DNA of 64,000 nucleotides, taken from positions 66,707,303-66,771,302 of the forward strand of contig OX381710.1 of the NCBI GenBank assembly GCA_947462335.1. The letters run 5' to 3'. The notes beneath the pieces were generated by a model that worked only from the letters and a program-made list of their open reading frames with translations, was not told where the DNA came from and did not search any database. The DNA comes from Harmothoe impar. Lineage: Eukaryota > Annelida > Polychaeta > Phyllodocida > Polynoidae. The position numbers were made by a program, and so were the translations under genes. Positions 1-11,619 of this stretch are shown piece by piece; positions within the stretch are counted from its first letter, which is position 1, and every line of letters starts with the position of its first letter.

Positions 1-961
1 TTTGTCAAATATTCCATCCAGAACCAAAGTTCTGATGTACTCTCAAAACGCTTCAAAAAGCTCTATTTGACCCATATATTTTCAAATGTTGCCATCATAT
101 GTGTTGCCCTGCATACTGGTGCGGGGGGGGGGGACTTTATCAGACCAGAACACCAAATTCCAAAACAAAATGGCCCTTGATCCCCAAACTTCCTACCGTA
201 AAACCTCTCTGAAAAGCCGACCTCCCTCATAAACAAACCCCCTAGTTTGAGGCAAATTAATAAGCCGAATTTGGGCCCATTTAAACATAGTAAAACTATA
301 ATTCACTTGATTAAAAACCTCCCTGATAATTCAACCCCCGTTTAAGAGAATGCTATATGCCGAATTAGGCTCCAAAAACCAAAATTTGGTTGGCTTATCA
401 GAGAAGTTTTATGGTCATATTCCTATAAGTTGCTGCTGCAGGTCCATATTACCACTATGAGCATCCTCAGTGATTTTAAACATAAATAAATTGGGTCCAG
501 GGTGGTTGCTAATACATGTATAGACAGAGTTCTCTAAAAGTAAGCAGAAATAGTTTACAAGTCTAGACTTTCAAATCTTTAAAAAACCTTTCCCTCCTAA
601 AACGAGGCTCAATCCCTATTATGAACATAGAGGTTTATACAGATCTGAGAGTTGATATATTCTTAGTCAAAGTGCAAATTGGTCCATTTAGAAAATCCTG
701 TCAGAATCCCTGATATAAATTTCCATAATATAACTAGCTATATATCATGTAGGGAACGAATAAAATTGAAAGATATAAATCAATTGCCTGGACATATCGG
801 TTTAGCATAATGTTCGACAATCATTAATCCAGACATGGTTGTATAGCATGCAGGGAAAAGTTAAGTAGAACGATATAGGACATTCGCTCATACATACTAC
901 TAGACAGAATAGGTATAAAGTCAAATAGTTTTCTTCTCCAAAGATAGTGAGCTGTATCTAA
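1..961. other. Intergenic, no gene recognised
   Basis: AT-rich sequence with a short G run near 124-133. No convincing coding frame. An in-frame TAA at 959-961 closes the reading frame of the gene that follows, so any upstream exon of that gene must lie behind an intron. Confidence 0.5.
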
Positions 962-979
962 AGTAGACCTTCTTTACCC

Positions 980-3259
980 TTGTGTGACAGAGAGAGATGG
1001 TCACAACATTCTTCAACCCGTGCTCTCCAGAGGGATGTTGACAATCTAAAGCGTTTGCTCAAACAAGAGAAAGAAAAAAACGTGAAATTGAAGAGGAAAG
1101 TGGATGAGATCACCGGTGAACCTGCAGCTGCACTAACACAACCACCAGCACCACCTACACCTGCACCTACACCAGTAGAAAGAGGTAGGCCCAAGAAAAA
1201 GGGCAGGAACTTGTTTGGGAAAGATGTGTCACCACCCAGAGTCAGAGGAGACATCGATTCTAATTATCTGGGGCCAGATGCTTCCCCCCGTCAATCTGCC
1301 AAGCACCTCTTCAGGAATGAACGATTAACACCTAAAACAAGGAAGAGCATAGAGAACAAAACCATTCCATACATGGTACTTACAAAACAGATTTCAGGAG
1401 TGTCCAGAAAAGAAAAGCAGCGCATCTTTTCTGAACTAAATATGGACCCCGCACTGAAAAGGAAGAAGCTGCCCAGAGGATCCAAGAAGGTTATTTCTAA
1501 GGAAATAGGCTTGAACAGAAACAATGTCTTTAAGGATGCAAAGATCCGAAAAGCCAGGAAAGAGGAGAGTGACAGAAAAGCTGCCGTCATTCAAGCATGG
1601 ATGAAGGAACCAGCCAACTCCGCCATGCTTCCAGGGAAGAGGGATGGTGGGAAAAAGAAGGACATAGAGGTCCAGAAAGTCGTGCTGATGGACACACTTG
1701 TAAATTGTCATCAGAAATACACTGCTGAATGCTCGCCTGAGGACATTGTGTCACTACCCACATTCTGTAGGGCCAGGCCTGCAGAGGTCAAGTTGTTCCA
1801 TGTTATGAAGCATCAGGCATGTTTATGCAAGACACACAGCAACATGGCATACATGTGCCAGGCAATTAAGAACCTGCCAAAGTCTACCACCAGCCTCCTT
1901 GAGTTGAGCAATGAAGAGATACGCCTGATAGTGCGTGCTAACCCTTCAACCCACGTTAAGTACTATGTGTGGGACAAACCTCAAGCAAAGAGAGTGGAAG
2001 GAGAAGAAGAGATATCACCAGGAGAGAACAAGAAGAAGGACAAGAAAAAAAATGAGGAGGAGAACGAAAAGAAGGAGAGTGGTCAACGTCTCTTCCAAAG
2101 GGTGGTTACCAAACACACCTTCTTGCACAAGATGATGCAGCTACTGCCTGCATTCCGGGAGCACTGTATTCAGGTGCATACTCAGAACGAGGCACTTAAG
2201 ACCTTAAAGGAACGTCTCCCAATGCACCAAGCCTTAATACAAGTAGATTATGCCGAGAACTGGCCCACTGATTACGCAAAAGAGATCCAGAGTGCCTATT
2301 TCAACAAGCCTCAGGTGACTCTTAAGGCAATTGTGGCGAAGGTGAAGGACTATTCCAACCTGCCTGAGGATCCTAATGACCCTGACTGGACACCAGAGGA
2401 GGGGGATGAAGGGAAACAGTACCACTATAACTATGTTGGAGTGACCGACGATCACACCCACGGTTTTGAGTCAACGTTTACATTTATAGAAGAACTACTC
2501 AAGAAAATCAAGAAAAACCACCCCCACCTACAATATGTCTGGTTTGTGAGCGACAGTCCTTCATCCCAGTACAGAAATAGATATATTTGCCAAATGCTGA
2601 TGGACTCTGCCACTCTGTTTGGGGTCAGGTGTGCCTGGATGTGGCTGGAAGCTGGACACGGTAAGGGGCCGTGTGATGGCGTTGGTGGAGCAATCAAGAG
2701 GATAGCCAGCCGAGAGACAAAGAAAGAGGTAATCATTCAGAATGCCGCTGACTTTGCCAAGTCTGTGCACTCAGACAAAATAATCCTTATTCACAAGACC
2801 AAGGAAGAGATTGAAGCAAACAGGAAGTCTGGTAAGTGCCGAAAGTGTCGGGCTGCAGGTTCAGTGGAGGGAATCTCCAAGGCACATCAAGCAGTTGTGA
2901 TCGACGGGGTGCTGCACATCAGGGACCTCTCCTGCTTCAACCCATGTTGCATGCGGGATGACGGCAGAATGTTGAAGGGATGTGCAGGGTGGAAGCCTGT
3001 CTTCAACCTCGGAGTCTCAGTGAGTGACGATGAGTATGAGGAGGATGATGACAACGTGCCATCTACCATCAACGAAGCCGACCTTCTCAATGAGACCCCC
3101 TTCGCAGATGAGGTGCTAGACCCTGAGTCCGACGAGGAGGAGGAGGTGGCACCCCGCCGTGCCCGTTTCTATGGAAGGCCAACCTCTGTTGCTTCAGCTG
3201 CCAAGAGCATGGCCAAGAAAGTCATCAGGAAGCGAAAGAAAGCCAGCCAAAAAGACTAA
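980..3259 (+). CDS. DDE/RNase H-like transposase-derived protein (exon, unassigned family)
   Basis: A 759-residue open frame. There is no ATG at its 5' end: the frame opens after the TAA at 959-961, codon 980 is TTG, and the first in-frame ATG is at 1373. A pyrimidine-rich stretch ending in AG at 989-990 suggests a splice acceptor, so an upstream exon probably supplies the start. Layout by residue: predicted coiled coil 14-45, Pro-rich linker 50-66, basic region 67-230, Cys/His cluster CLCKTH 281-286, Lys/Glu-rich insert 336-367, then an RNase H-like core. Candidate catalytic acids are D423 (QVDYAENW), D525 (FVSDSPSSQYRN) and D566 (GHGKGPCDGVGG). A Cys cluster (620, 623, 652, 656, 657), an acidic stretch (682-722) and a basic tail follow. 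The core spacing resembles cut-and-paste transposases, but I do not recognise the superfamily. No terminal inverted repeats were found around it, so it could be domesticated or an element with unseen ends. Confidence 0.75.
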   Translation: MCDRERWSQHSSTRALQRDVDNLKRLLKQEKEKNVKLKRKVDEITGEPAAALTQPPAPPTPAPTPVERGRPKKKGRNLFGKDVSPPRVRGDIDSNYLGPDASPRQSAKHLFRNERLTPKTRKSIENKTIPYMVLTKQISGVSRKEKQRIFSELNMDPALKRKKLPRGSKKVISKEIGLNRNNVFKDAKIRKARKEESDRKAAVIQAWMKEPANSAMLPGKRDGGKKKDIEVQKVVLMDTLVNCHQKYTAECSPEDIVSLPTFCRARPAEVKLFHVMKHQACLCKTHSNMAYMCQAIKNLPKSTTSLLELSNEEIRLIVRANPSTHVKYYVWDKPQAKRVEGEEEISPGENKKKDKKKNEEENEKKESGQRLFQRVVTKHTFLHKMMQLLPAFREHCIQVHTQNEALKTLKERLPMHQALIQVDYAENWPTDYAKEIQSAYFNKPQVTLKAIVAKVKDYSNLPEDPNDPDWTPEEGDEGKQYHYNYVGVTDDHTHGFESTFTFIEELLKKIKKNHPHLQYVWFVSDSPSSQYRNRYICQMLMDSATLFGVRCAWMWLEAGHGKGPCDGVGGAIKRIASRETKKEVIIQNAADFAKSVHSDKIILIHKTKEEIEANRKSGKCRKCRAAGSVEGISKAHQAVVIDGVLHIRDLSCFNPCCMRDDGRMLKGCAGWKPVFNLGVSVSDDEYEEDDDNVPSTINEADLLNETPFADEVLDPESDEEEEVAPRRARFYGRPTSVASAAKSMAKKVIRKRKKASQKD

Positions 3260-3594
3260 GCATGTAGCCACACACCCAGACTTGACTCATCCTCTGTTTT
3301 ACTAACACACTATCCCCAAACTGCCTGTGTTCTCAGATGTCGGAGCTTGTAACCCAGGGATCCACCTTGGATCACCTGCTGGGAACACTCTTCTTTCCTC
3401 CCTGTATTCCTGGATGTCGGAGCTTGACCCAGTGATACCTCTGTTATCATCTGCCAGGAATACTCTTTCTTTCCCTAAATACTAACTACTGGATGAAGGT
3501 ATTTCTGTGTGCCTTTTATTGTACAGATTGTACATAGTGTACATACATCTAGATAGTCAAACATGTAGGGGGCAGGGGTATGTATAGTAACTAC

Positions 3595-3600
3595 AATAAA
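3595..3600 (+). terminator. Poly(A) signal AATAAA of the DDE-like gene
   Basis: AATAAA lies about 335 nt after the stop codon and is followed by a T/G-rich downstream element (ttgttctgtttacgtgtg). This fits a polyadenylated transcript with a UTR of about 340 nt. Confidence 0.6.
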
Positions 3601-3825
3601 AAATTCTTTGTTCTGTTTACGTGTGTTCATTTACTTTATTTCAATGAAATCTAAGTACTCCATAATTAATGTTTCTGTGCAACTGAGTCAAGAACGCCAT
3701 TTTGTAAGTGTTAAATAGCCCTAGTATACTAATTTGTAATAGAAAAAGATCAGATAAATTGGTGACAAAGCTGAAAGTTGGATAAAGTAATATACCTGTC
3801 TTGGACCCATGCATATCTTTGAAGA

Positions 3826-4645
3826 ACCCCAGCAAAATGTCCGGGCGGGTGACATTTTTATTATCACTCCCCATTATTTTAAGTGAGAATTTACAGCTAT
3901 ACCCAGATATCAACTGCAGTAAAGCTATAGAGCACATTAAAGTATATCCTAGGGCTTTTCTTTAAAATAATTAGGTGCTGTCTATTTAACTCTCTGCTTC
4001 GCTTTACCAGTGATGAATATAATGAGTATTTAGCAACCTAACACTTAATCAATATTAAAGTAAAACGTCAGGTCGGGTGACTAGATATGGGTAATTGCAA
4101 TCTCTAAGCACCCAGAGAGAGTTGCAAAAGACCTAACATAGTAATAAAAAATAATTTTGATCACAGTTTGCACACCCTAGACTACTGCATTCACCCTAGG
4201 GACAGATATGTCATCTTAAGGGGAAAATGTCCGCCCGAGTGACATTTTTGTATTATTGCAAGGTATTTTCAATGGAAACATACATGTATACACAGATTTT
4301 TGGCCCACTAAAGTGACATACCACCTAAACGTATATACCGTGGGGGTTGTATTCCATATAATTGGTAGTGCCTACCTATCCCTGTACTATGGTGAGGTAA
4401 AACAGCAAGTAATTTATATTTAGGTACCTAAAATTAAGGTAAAATTCACATCACAGCCCTGCATAAAATGACCTAATACCAAGTAATATACCCATTATCA
4501 CTGTCCCAAACACTACCAAAAGTCACCCTTAAGACCTACTTCAACAAGAAAAAATGTATAAATGAGGACCAATTACAGATAAGATCTCATATGGTTACCC
4601 TTAGGGAGAAAAACCCTAAATGTCACTCGCCCGGACACCGTTTCT
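3826..4645. repeat. Dispersed motif ATGTCCGSSCGRGTGACAT, three or four copies
   Basis: Near-identical copies occur at about 3837-3858, 4228-4250 and, inverted, 4618-4638. A weaker one lies near 4066-4085. The rest of 3601-5780 contains no gene I can support. The motif copies may be subterminal repeats of an unrecognised DNA element. Confidence 0.4.
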
Positions 4646-6236
4646 AGGGTGCATAGGTTTTAGGCATTGCCATAGCAACGGTTTTTATATTTAACTCATA
4701 ACATTTCATGAGCAGGTAAACCAACACATATACATTACCCACAAAAAATATCTATGAGATACCCAAAGGTTTTTTCTCAGACCCCCCCATTTACCAGCGA
4801 GCCCCATATGCACACTTTCTGTGATTTATGACCTCATGGTTAACATCCACCAGGGGCACACCCAAGGATTGATTACACTATACCAGGGGAAATCAGGCCT
4901 AGGGAGAAGCTAAGCCAAAATCAGAGATTGGCATACTGAGTGGCCCACTTGACAATATCTGGCATCGATTCACGACTTTTTGCTGATATTTTTGCTATTA
5001 TTCATGGACCCCCATACTGCACTAGTTGCTTATCAGGAAGTATAGATATTAAAATATATCTGAGATAAATAAGAAGTCATATGAAGGGTATCTACAGTTG
5101 ATTTGGAGATGAAATGTCATTGTTTATCCATGACGAAGCACACAACCCAAGATGACGGATTTCAAAGTTATGTAGTTAGTATGTTAGTAGATGGGAACTA
5201 TATTCTTATATAAAGTGGTAAAATAAGGGGGGGGGGTCGGGTATACAGTCCCCGTTAAAACACAAAAGATATATGTTTGCAATTCATGGGGGTCAGAGAG
5301 CACAGACCCCGACTATTGAGCAAAAATAGTTCCGACAAGACACTCAAAATCACAATAAATGTCATGTCTACTTTCTCTTAACCTGCTTGATGTGCGTATT
5401 AATCCTTCCAATTTGGGTTGATACAATTATTAACTATACTTTTTCATGGCTAATTCGAAAATGGCCATGAAATCCCCCTAAAATACCCCTGAAAAAGATT
5501 TGAACCATGGCTTTGCCATGATCCCTTGACAACGTCATTTACCGCCATATTTACCATATGGACCATATGCATTAGTTAAGGTTATTGTATCTCAGAAAAG
5601 AATAAGAACATCAATGACAAGATGGGTAGAATATGCTTGTTAGGAAATTGTAGTAATCATGCCACAAATACCACCCATCTTGGCGGAGAGTAGCAGGAAT
5701 TACATTATGATTCAAACAATCTTCAGATGTATAAGGTGCCTCCCACTAGCTGCTCATATGGCGGCATTTTGCCATGTATTGACACTGCCTCACTACCCTG
5801 GGAATTTCTGGTAGAGCACAGTGGGACAGAAGCCCTTGAGTAAGGAGGTGACTATGCAGGCACAAAAACAGAAAGACATGGTGGCCATATATCAATCTGT
5901 CACGCCTAGAGGATGGTTACAGATGGGCATAGGAGTGTAAAACAAAAAGTGGACAAGTAAAACATGATTGTGTCCCTCTGGAGAAGAGGCATTGCCCCCC
6001 CCCCTCAATCATCTTCCTACTGGGTCTGCATCCTTGTATGGCTTGAGGCCTGCTGAACTGACATTCACCAAACCTTTAGCATGGACACCACAGCAGGCAA
6101 TATTGCTAACATTTCTCGATGACATGTTCTAGGAAAAGTGAAATATATTTCCCAGCAGGACAAGAGTGAATCCACCAAACCTGGCCACCAAAACAGGAAA
6201 TGCTATGGTAAATATGTGATGGAAAACCTCCGCGGT

Positions 6237-6301
6237 GCTGTAGTATTTGCTGTAAAACCTCCGAGGCGTAGCGGAGGAGGTTTTACAGCAAATACTACAG
6301 C
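6237..6301. repeat. Perfect 26-bp stem hairpin with 13-nt loop
   Basis: The arm 6237-6262 (GCTGTAGTATTTGC...CCTCC) is exactly complementary to 6276-6301. GAAAACCTCC at 6222 and GGAGGTTTTC at 6306 extend the stem after a small bulge. The apparent open frame through it is a by-product of the palindrome. Confidence 0.85.
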
Positions 6302-6557
6302 TCCAAGGAGGTTTTCTAGCTTATACTCCATTTTATGTATTACAGTACTTATCTAGTTACATTACATGGTGTTATTATGCCATTTGTTAGGAAAACGTAA
6401 TGTGGTTAGAGTGGGGGTCGTACCCACACATTCTACCTGCATTGGCCATCTTACATAAGGGAGTAATTGGCTTGTCATGGGTGAATAGTTTGGGAATAAC
6501 CCCATGTACTAGTCTAGGGACCTTAAACATTATACTTATTCAGTGTCTACAGTCATG

Positions 6558-6640
6558 GTCCTCTGTGGTACAGTGGTTATCATTTAGAACTCACCATCCA
6601 ATGGTAGTGAGATCGAATCAGCAGATTGCCAGGACGTTTT
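6558..6640 (+). repeat. tRNA-like SINE head
   Basis: A-box-like TGGTACAGTGG (6566-6576) is followed about 33 nt later by a degraded B-box, GAGATCGAATC (6609-6619). There is no complete cloverleaf, so this is a tRNA-derived repeat rather than a functional tRNA gene. Confidence 0.45.
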
Positions 6641-6804
6641 TCGTTTTCTTTTTCAATGTATATTTTACCATAGTCCCTCCTTGTGCAAGGCAACATCCAT
6701 GTATTCCTATTCCTCAATTTGAATAGCATTTCCCTTGCATCAGTGAGAATAGACAAATTATAATTGAGAATATTGTATGTGTTCTAACATGCTTCATATA
6801 GGTC

Positions 6805-6887
6805 ATCCCCTGTGGCCGAGCTGTTAGGGTGTAGAACTTTAGATTGGAACCTTCACCAATCTAAGTTCGAGTCCCATTAAAAGCAGG
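6805..6887 (+). repeat. tRNA-like SINE head, class II-like
   Basis: A-box TGGCCGAGCTGTTAGGG (6813-6829) and B-box AGTTCGAGTCCC (6864-6875), with AGATTGG/CCAATCT able to form an extra stem (6841-6872). It resembles a Leu/Ser-type tRNA but lacks a proper acceptor stem. Probably a SINE or degenerate copy. Confidence 0.5.
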
Positions 6888-6935
6888 GTTTTAAATGGGA
6901 AAGAACCCACAAAACCTCCTCAGGAGATTATGTGG

Positions 6936-7018
6936 AAAAACCTCCGGACAGCATCCACAAAATCTCCGGACAGTACCCACAAAACCTCCGGACAGCACCT
7001 CAAAATCCTCCGCTCAAG
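6936..7018. repeat. Short tandem repeat, about 22 bp, three to four units
   Basis: Units of AAAACCTCCGGACAGCACCC type run head to tail. They share AAAACCTCC with the hairpin at 6222-6316, so both may come from one element. Confidence 0.6.
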
Positions 7019-7154
7019 GTAGCAGAAGGGAAATATGAGAATAAACCTACAGTGAGAACAATAGGATAAATACCTGAGCGGAGTATAAGTCTGGTCACCC
7101 TCCTGGGAGCAATCCCAGGTTTCATATACCATGATCAATGTATACCCAGGGTGT

Positions 7155-7167
7155 CCACCAGGGGGAG
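7155..7167 (+). promoter_or_regulatory. CTCF-like motif in repeat part B
   Basis: CCACCAGGGGGAG matches the core of the bilaterian CTCF motif. The same string is kept at the matching place of copy 3 (50800-50812). Confidence 0.35.
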
Positions 7168-8496
7168 ATAGCAGGCATGTGTGAAGGGGATATGGGGTGT
7201 TGGGCCATGGCATGACCCACATGCTCATTCTGTGGGAAACCTGCTTCAAAAATACCCACAGTATAATCTAGAGCTTGTCTACCAATGACATTTACTGGTG
7301 AGCAAATAGGGAAAATAGTACCAACTGATTGTTCAACAATGCCTCAGAGCAGTTATATGTGAAGTGCCATTGGGGCCAAGGTTGGCTTATATTTTAAGTT
7401 TAGCGATGTTGTGTTGGTTTAATATACATGCCCTATAGCTAACATCTGATTCTCGCCTCTCGCTTCTCACCTCTCGCCTCTAAAAACTATTTTTGAGGAC
7501 CTGATTTCTCTCACTTCCAACATGAATATGTCACTGCTCTTGGCTAAGACCATCCAATTTAGTTCACAAGGACTTGAATCAGGAAGTACAATGGGACTGA
7601 ATATAAGCAGTAATGGTGAAGTTTGTACCCACATTCTAGAGGTGCGTCAGAATGATTAGAGTTGGCATCATGTGTTCTCACACCAATGAGTTGAAAATTA
7701 GTTTAGATCAAACTTGGATAAGATTTCTAATTGAACACACAGACCAGTTCACTCCAAGGTCAGTTTGTATAATTCGAATTGATTGCCCATGCCAAGTCAG
7801 GACAATAACAATATATATCTAATTGTACTCCCTCTGCACTGACATCCTCCAATCATTTAATTTCCTGCAGCTATGCCCATCTTTAATTTTTGATATCCTT
7901 CTCAACTTACTACTTCTCCTACATTCTCTCTACTGCTATTCCAAATATTATATGATAAAGCTGCACAATGCATTATATAATATATGGACATTTCGCCCTT
8001 GATACTGATTGAAAGCTACCTACCAGAGTATCTTACTTCTAGCCGGCATCTGTCCTTAAATCATTTTTCTATCAATTCTTAGAATTACATCAATCATCTG
8101 AAATCTCAGGGAATTAAATGCTCTTGTCTGCACATGACGGTAATGAGTATTCTCCACTCACCACTTGTTATTTGCTATGATTCACAATGATTTACAAAGG
8201 ACTATATTATATTCAGCTGTCAGCTGTACTCTATTTCGGGAAGCTTTTATATCCTGCATGCATCTTCTCCAATCCCCGATACCATGCTTAGCCCCCTTTC
8301 CCTTGCCTCCTTTCGCCTACCCTTCCCTACTTCTCTCCCTCCCAAGCCTTCTGAGGTGATAAGCATGTGTCAGTCATGTGAATACTATAAACCAATAGCA
8401 TCCCAGTATGAGATAGTGTCCTAATAACGATCCTCATGACCACCTAGGTGCATGCCCAACCGGAAGTAGATAAATAAGGTCACACGATGCTGCGAT

Positions 8497-8509
8497 GCCC
8501 CCTGGTGAG
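8497..8509 (-). promoter_or_regulatory. CTCF-like motif in repeat part C
   Basis: GCCCCCTGGTGAG is the reverse-oriented CTCF-like core, preserved at 44456-44468 in copy 2 and decayed in copy 3 near 56807. Confidence 0.35.
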
Positions 8510-10484
8510 AGACATGTCCTGCCCTCCTAAAACAAAAATAGGGAAGGGTCCAGACAGTGCCAGCCTCATATTGGATCTCATAATGATTTGCCCTAAAGGG
8601 GCTTTATGGTCATTTCCTTGGTTACTGTCATGATAGTTAAGTACAGTTCTGGCAACTGAAAATTGTCTATACCCAGATGGTCAGGGTAATGCATGAATGC
8701 AGTCCTGGTGTATGGACTCAACAGGGTTGTATTTTTATGCATGATGGCAACATAGAGTAAGTGGTATGTTGTTTCACTCATATCTGTTGTAGGGAATCAA
8801 GTGTGATTGCTAAGCAATTTTAGAGGAAACATACAAAGGGAATAATGTGACTTTTAGAGGAACAAAAGTATAAATATGTCACTAGTGGTGTCTAGACCTT
8901 ATGTGGCAGCAGTATCAGCTGGGGAGTGAATATGGAAGATGTGAGTGAATCTCAAGAAGAGGCGCCAAGCTCAATGTCCCATGTCATTTTCTGCTTTGAT
9001 GCACACAATCTGGATTCCCCAGCTAGAATAGATGGAATACGTTCATACGTTCATGGCCAAGCAGCAATGATTTCTCCTTATTGATATCTACATCTACAGT
9101 CTGTCTTAAAAGGGAGGATAAAATGTATATTGAATTTAGTTCCAGTAGCAACAAGTGAAGAAAATATTTATTGCAGCAGGACCCGAAGAGGGTTGTCTGT
9201 TGAGACACGAGAAGAAATAACAATATGTCAATAATTTTAATAAGGGGGAGTGGAAGTAGAAGAGAAAATCCATGTATTAGGAGCATTTCACTGACTCTGA
9301 ACATGACACCTTGTTCAAAAATATCCACCAGAAAAGGAATCCTGTTAAGAAGTCTTACTTCAAATACAAACACTATGGTACCTTATTCTCTAGACCTAAT
9401 GTTCCTAGTGTTTCAAAACATCTAAATACTATGATGGAAACAATATAGTAAATTTGTCTAGTAAAGTATATAGTATAAAATAATTTGTATCATCAGACTA
9501 GACTGTCCTTCTTAGGCCAACCAGTGAATTATACTTGCTTCTTTCACATGGAAAGACATAAAGTGTAAGGCCAAGATTCATATGATTCTATTTAATTTGG
9601 GCAATCATCTAAATGTTGTTAGTGCATGTCCAAGAGATCTCTAGTATGAATATGAATCAAACCCTTCTCTGTGAAACATCAGGCATGACTTCAAAGCATT
9701 TATCTTATGGTCCTCCTGGAATACTTCAGTTGCTTTTCTGTGAGGAACTTGAGATGGCAGAGTTTATAGTTTCCTGAAGTTTAATCAGTTTTTTCTCTTG
9801 GTAAACTCTAGAAGTCTAGTTTTTTCCACATCAACATAGTGTAGCCCTTCTAAATATATATGAGCCATAAAATAGGAGACCGAACCACATTGAGTTGCAC
9901 ACCTCTGATGTGGTCCCCACTGCTGAAGCCTGGTTTGCTGTGTTAAATGACCCCTGGTCATCCTGTGCTATAGACTATAAAGAACACATATATGCAACTG
10001 TCTATGTGGCACTGGTGAACTGAACCTGAGTTAATGTTCGTTAGTTCACTGATCATGTGCACACTTTTTTCTGTTTTTCCCTATGGTAGTGACCTGCATA
10101 GAACCTTGAGCATACTGATAAATCTATGGCTATGCCATGAACATTCATGTGCTAAAACAGCCAAAGTCATGTAGTTTGATGTAGGTTTACAGTATTTACT
10201 TGACATTGCAGTGGCCACATTCTTTATCCTTTTCCTCTATACTGCAGTGTGTGGCTATGGATATATGTGAACAAGAGACAGAACAAATACATCTGTGTCA
10301 TCTCGAACCTTTAGATGCTGAAGAACATGGTCGAGGTGCTTAAGAGACATTATTCATGGTGAGTACACTGTTAGAAGTAAGTAGTGTTCCTGTACAGAAA
10401 ATATTGGGGGCAACTTTGGTTCCAGTAAATTCTGCTGTAGACCTACAGTAGAAACTACTTTACATGCAGACCTGAGTTCTAAAA

Positions 10485-10570
10485 GGGCTCGCATATTCCA
10501 CATCTTGGAGATTTGAACCCCCAGCTTCAAATCCATAGACCTGAACCATGACCACTATACCAGCGAATCC
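10485..10570 (-). repeat. tRNA-like SINE head (minus strand)
   Basis: Read on the minus strand, A-box TGGTATAGTGG (10562-10552) and B-box GGTTCAAATCTCC (10519-10507) are correctly spaced. Acceptor pairing is poor, so this is a tRNA-derived repeat. Confidence 0.5.
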
Positions 10571-10960
10571 TGCTTGTCAGGTGCATTGAAACACCTCCTA
10601 CTTATGTGTCAATGTTAAAGAGGTCAACACAGGATCCCTTGGGGTAATTTTAGAACTAGACTGTTCATGTCTTAAGGGTTGATATGAAAACTACCCTATT
10701 GCAGTAATGTACTAATAAGTACAGAACTACCATTAGTTGGAGTGTAATCTTGATGGCTTTTTTTTTCAAAGTAAATTTTACTAACTTTCCTGCAGATTGT
10801 AGAGATACATTGGTTTTATCCTCTGCATATTTTCAATTGTAACATTTCAGTGTACCAAAAAATGTTATACTTTAGAATTGCATTAGGAGAAAAAAATAAA
10901 AAATATAAAATGAAAATTGTTGTGTTTTTATTTTCATACGAAATCTAAACAGAAAAAAGA

Positions 10961-11001
10961 ATTAAGAGACTCGCATCCAAAGAGGAGGCGAGTCTCTTAA
11001 T
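10961..11001. repeat. Perfect 14-bp inverted repeat hairpin
   Basis: ATTAAGAGACTCGC (10961-10974) pairs exactly with GCGAGTCTCTTAAT (10988-11001) across a 13-nt loop. It sits directly before a long T/C-rich low-complexity tract. Confidence 0.8.
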
Positions 11002-11009
11002 TAAATAAA

Positions 11010-11284
11010 GTTTTTTTTTCTTTTTTTTTCTTTTTTTCCCCCCAAAGAGACACTCACTCCCAAAGGGCCCCCCCTCCCCAAAGTGCCCCCACCACCCCAA
11101 AGTACCCCCCTCCCCCCTCCCCTCCCCCCACCCCAAAAGCGCCCCCTCCCCCCCTCCCCCCTCTCCCCCTATGCACCCCCCCTCCCCCTTCTTCTTCTTC
11201 TTCTCCCCCAGTTAATTAACTACTAAAGAAATCAAAAAGATCCTCCTCTGACATGTCTGATGTGTACATTCAGACTCCGATACA

Positions 11285-11330
<46 letters not shown>

Positions 11331-11335
11331 CTACT
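11010..11335. repeat. T/C-rich low-complexity tract and (TTA)n microsatellite
   Basis: T9C-type runs change into CCCC(T/A)-rich sequence to about 11212. After roughly 70 nt of ordinary sequence a (TTA)n tract of about 15 units follows at 11286-11330. Confidence 0.9.
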
Positions 11336-11619
11336 CATGGTGAGGGTTGTAGAGAAAGTGTGAGTGAATGATATTCTTTTTCTTCCCCCCACCCCTTATA
11401 CACACCTCTGGAGATGAGCTGCTTAAGAGAGAGTGAGCTAATCCTGTTTTCAGCTGGGTCCTTCCTTCCACCCTGGATTCAAATCTTGTTTTTGATCTGG
11501 AGGTGTGTTACATCTATAAGAGGATCAAGTGTCATTAGGAGATTAAGGTGTTCAATGAGAGCGTATACAAAAAACTTCATACAGCAAACAGCAGGTGATC
11601 ATCAGACATGTTAATTATT

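Larger units (their letters stand above)
5780..10330 (+). repeat. Large dispersed repeat family ABC, copy 1 (B and C parts)
   Basis: The stretch 5780-7260 is clearly similar to 50265-50880, and 7260-10330 is similar to 43560-46680 and 55040-58200, all on the same strand. Shared landmarks include the block 'gtcccatgtcattttctgc' (8976 here, 44909 and 57202 in the other copies). Copies are visibly diverged with many indels. No reading frame is preserved through all three, so I do not call a gene. It may be a long non-coding transposon segment or an old segmental duplication. Confidence 0.65.
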
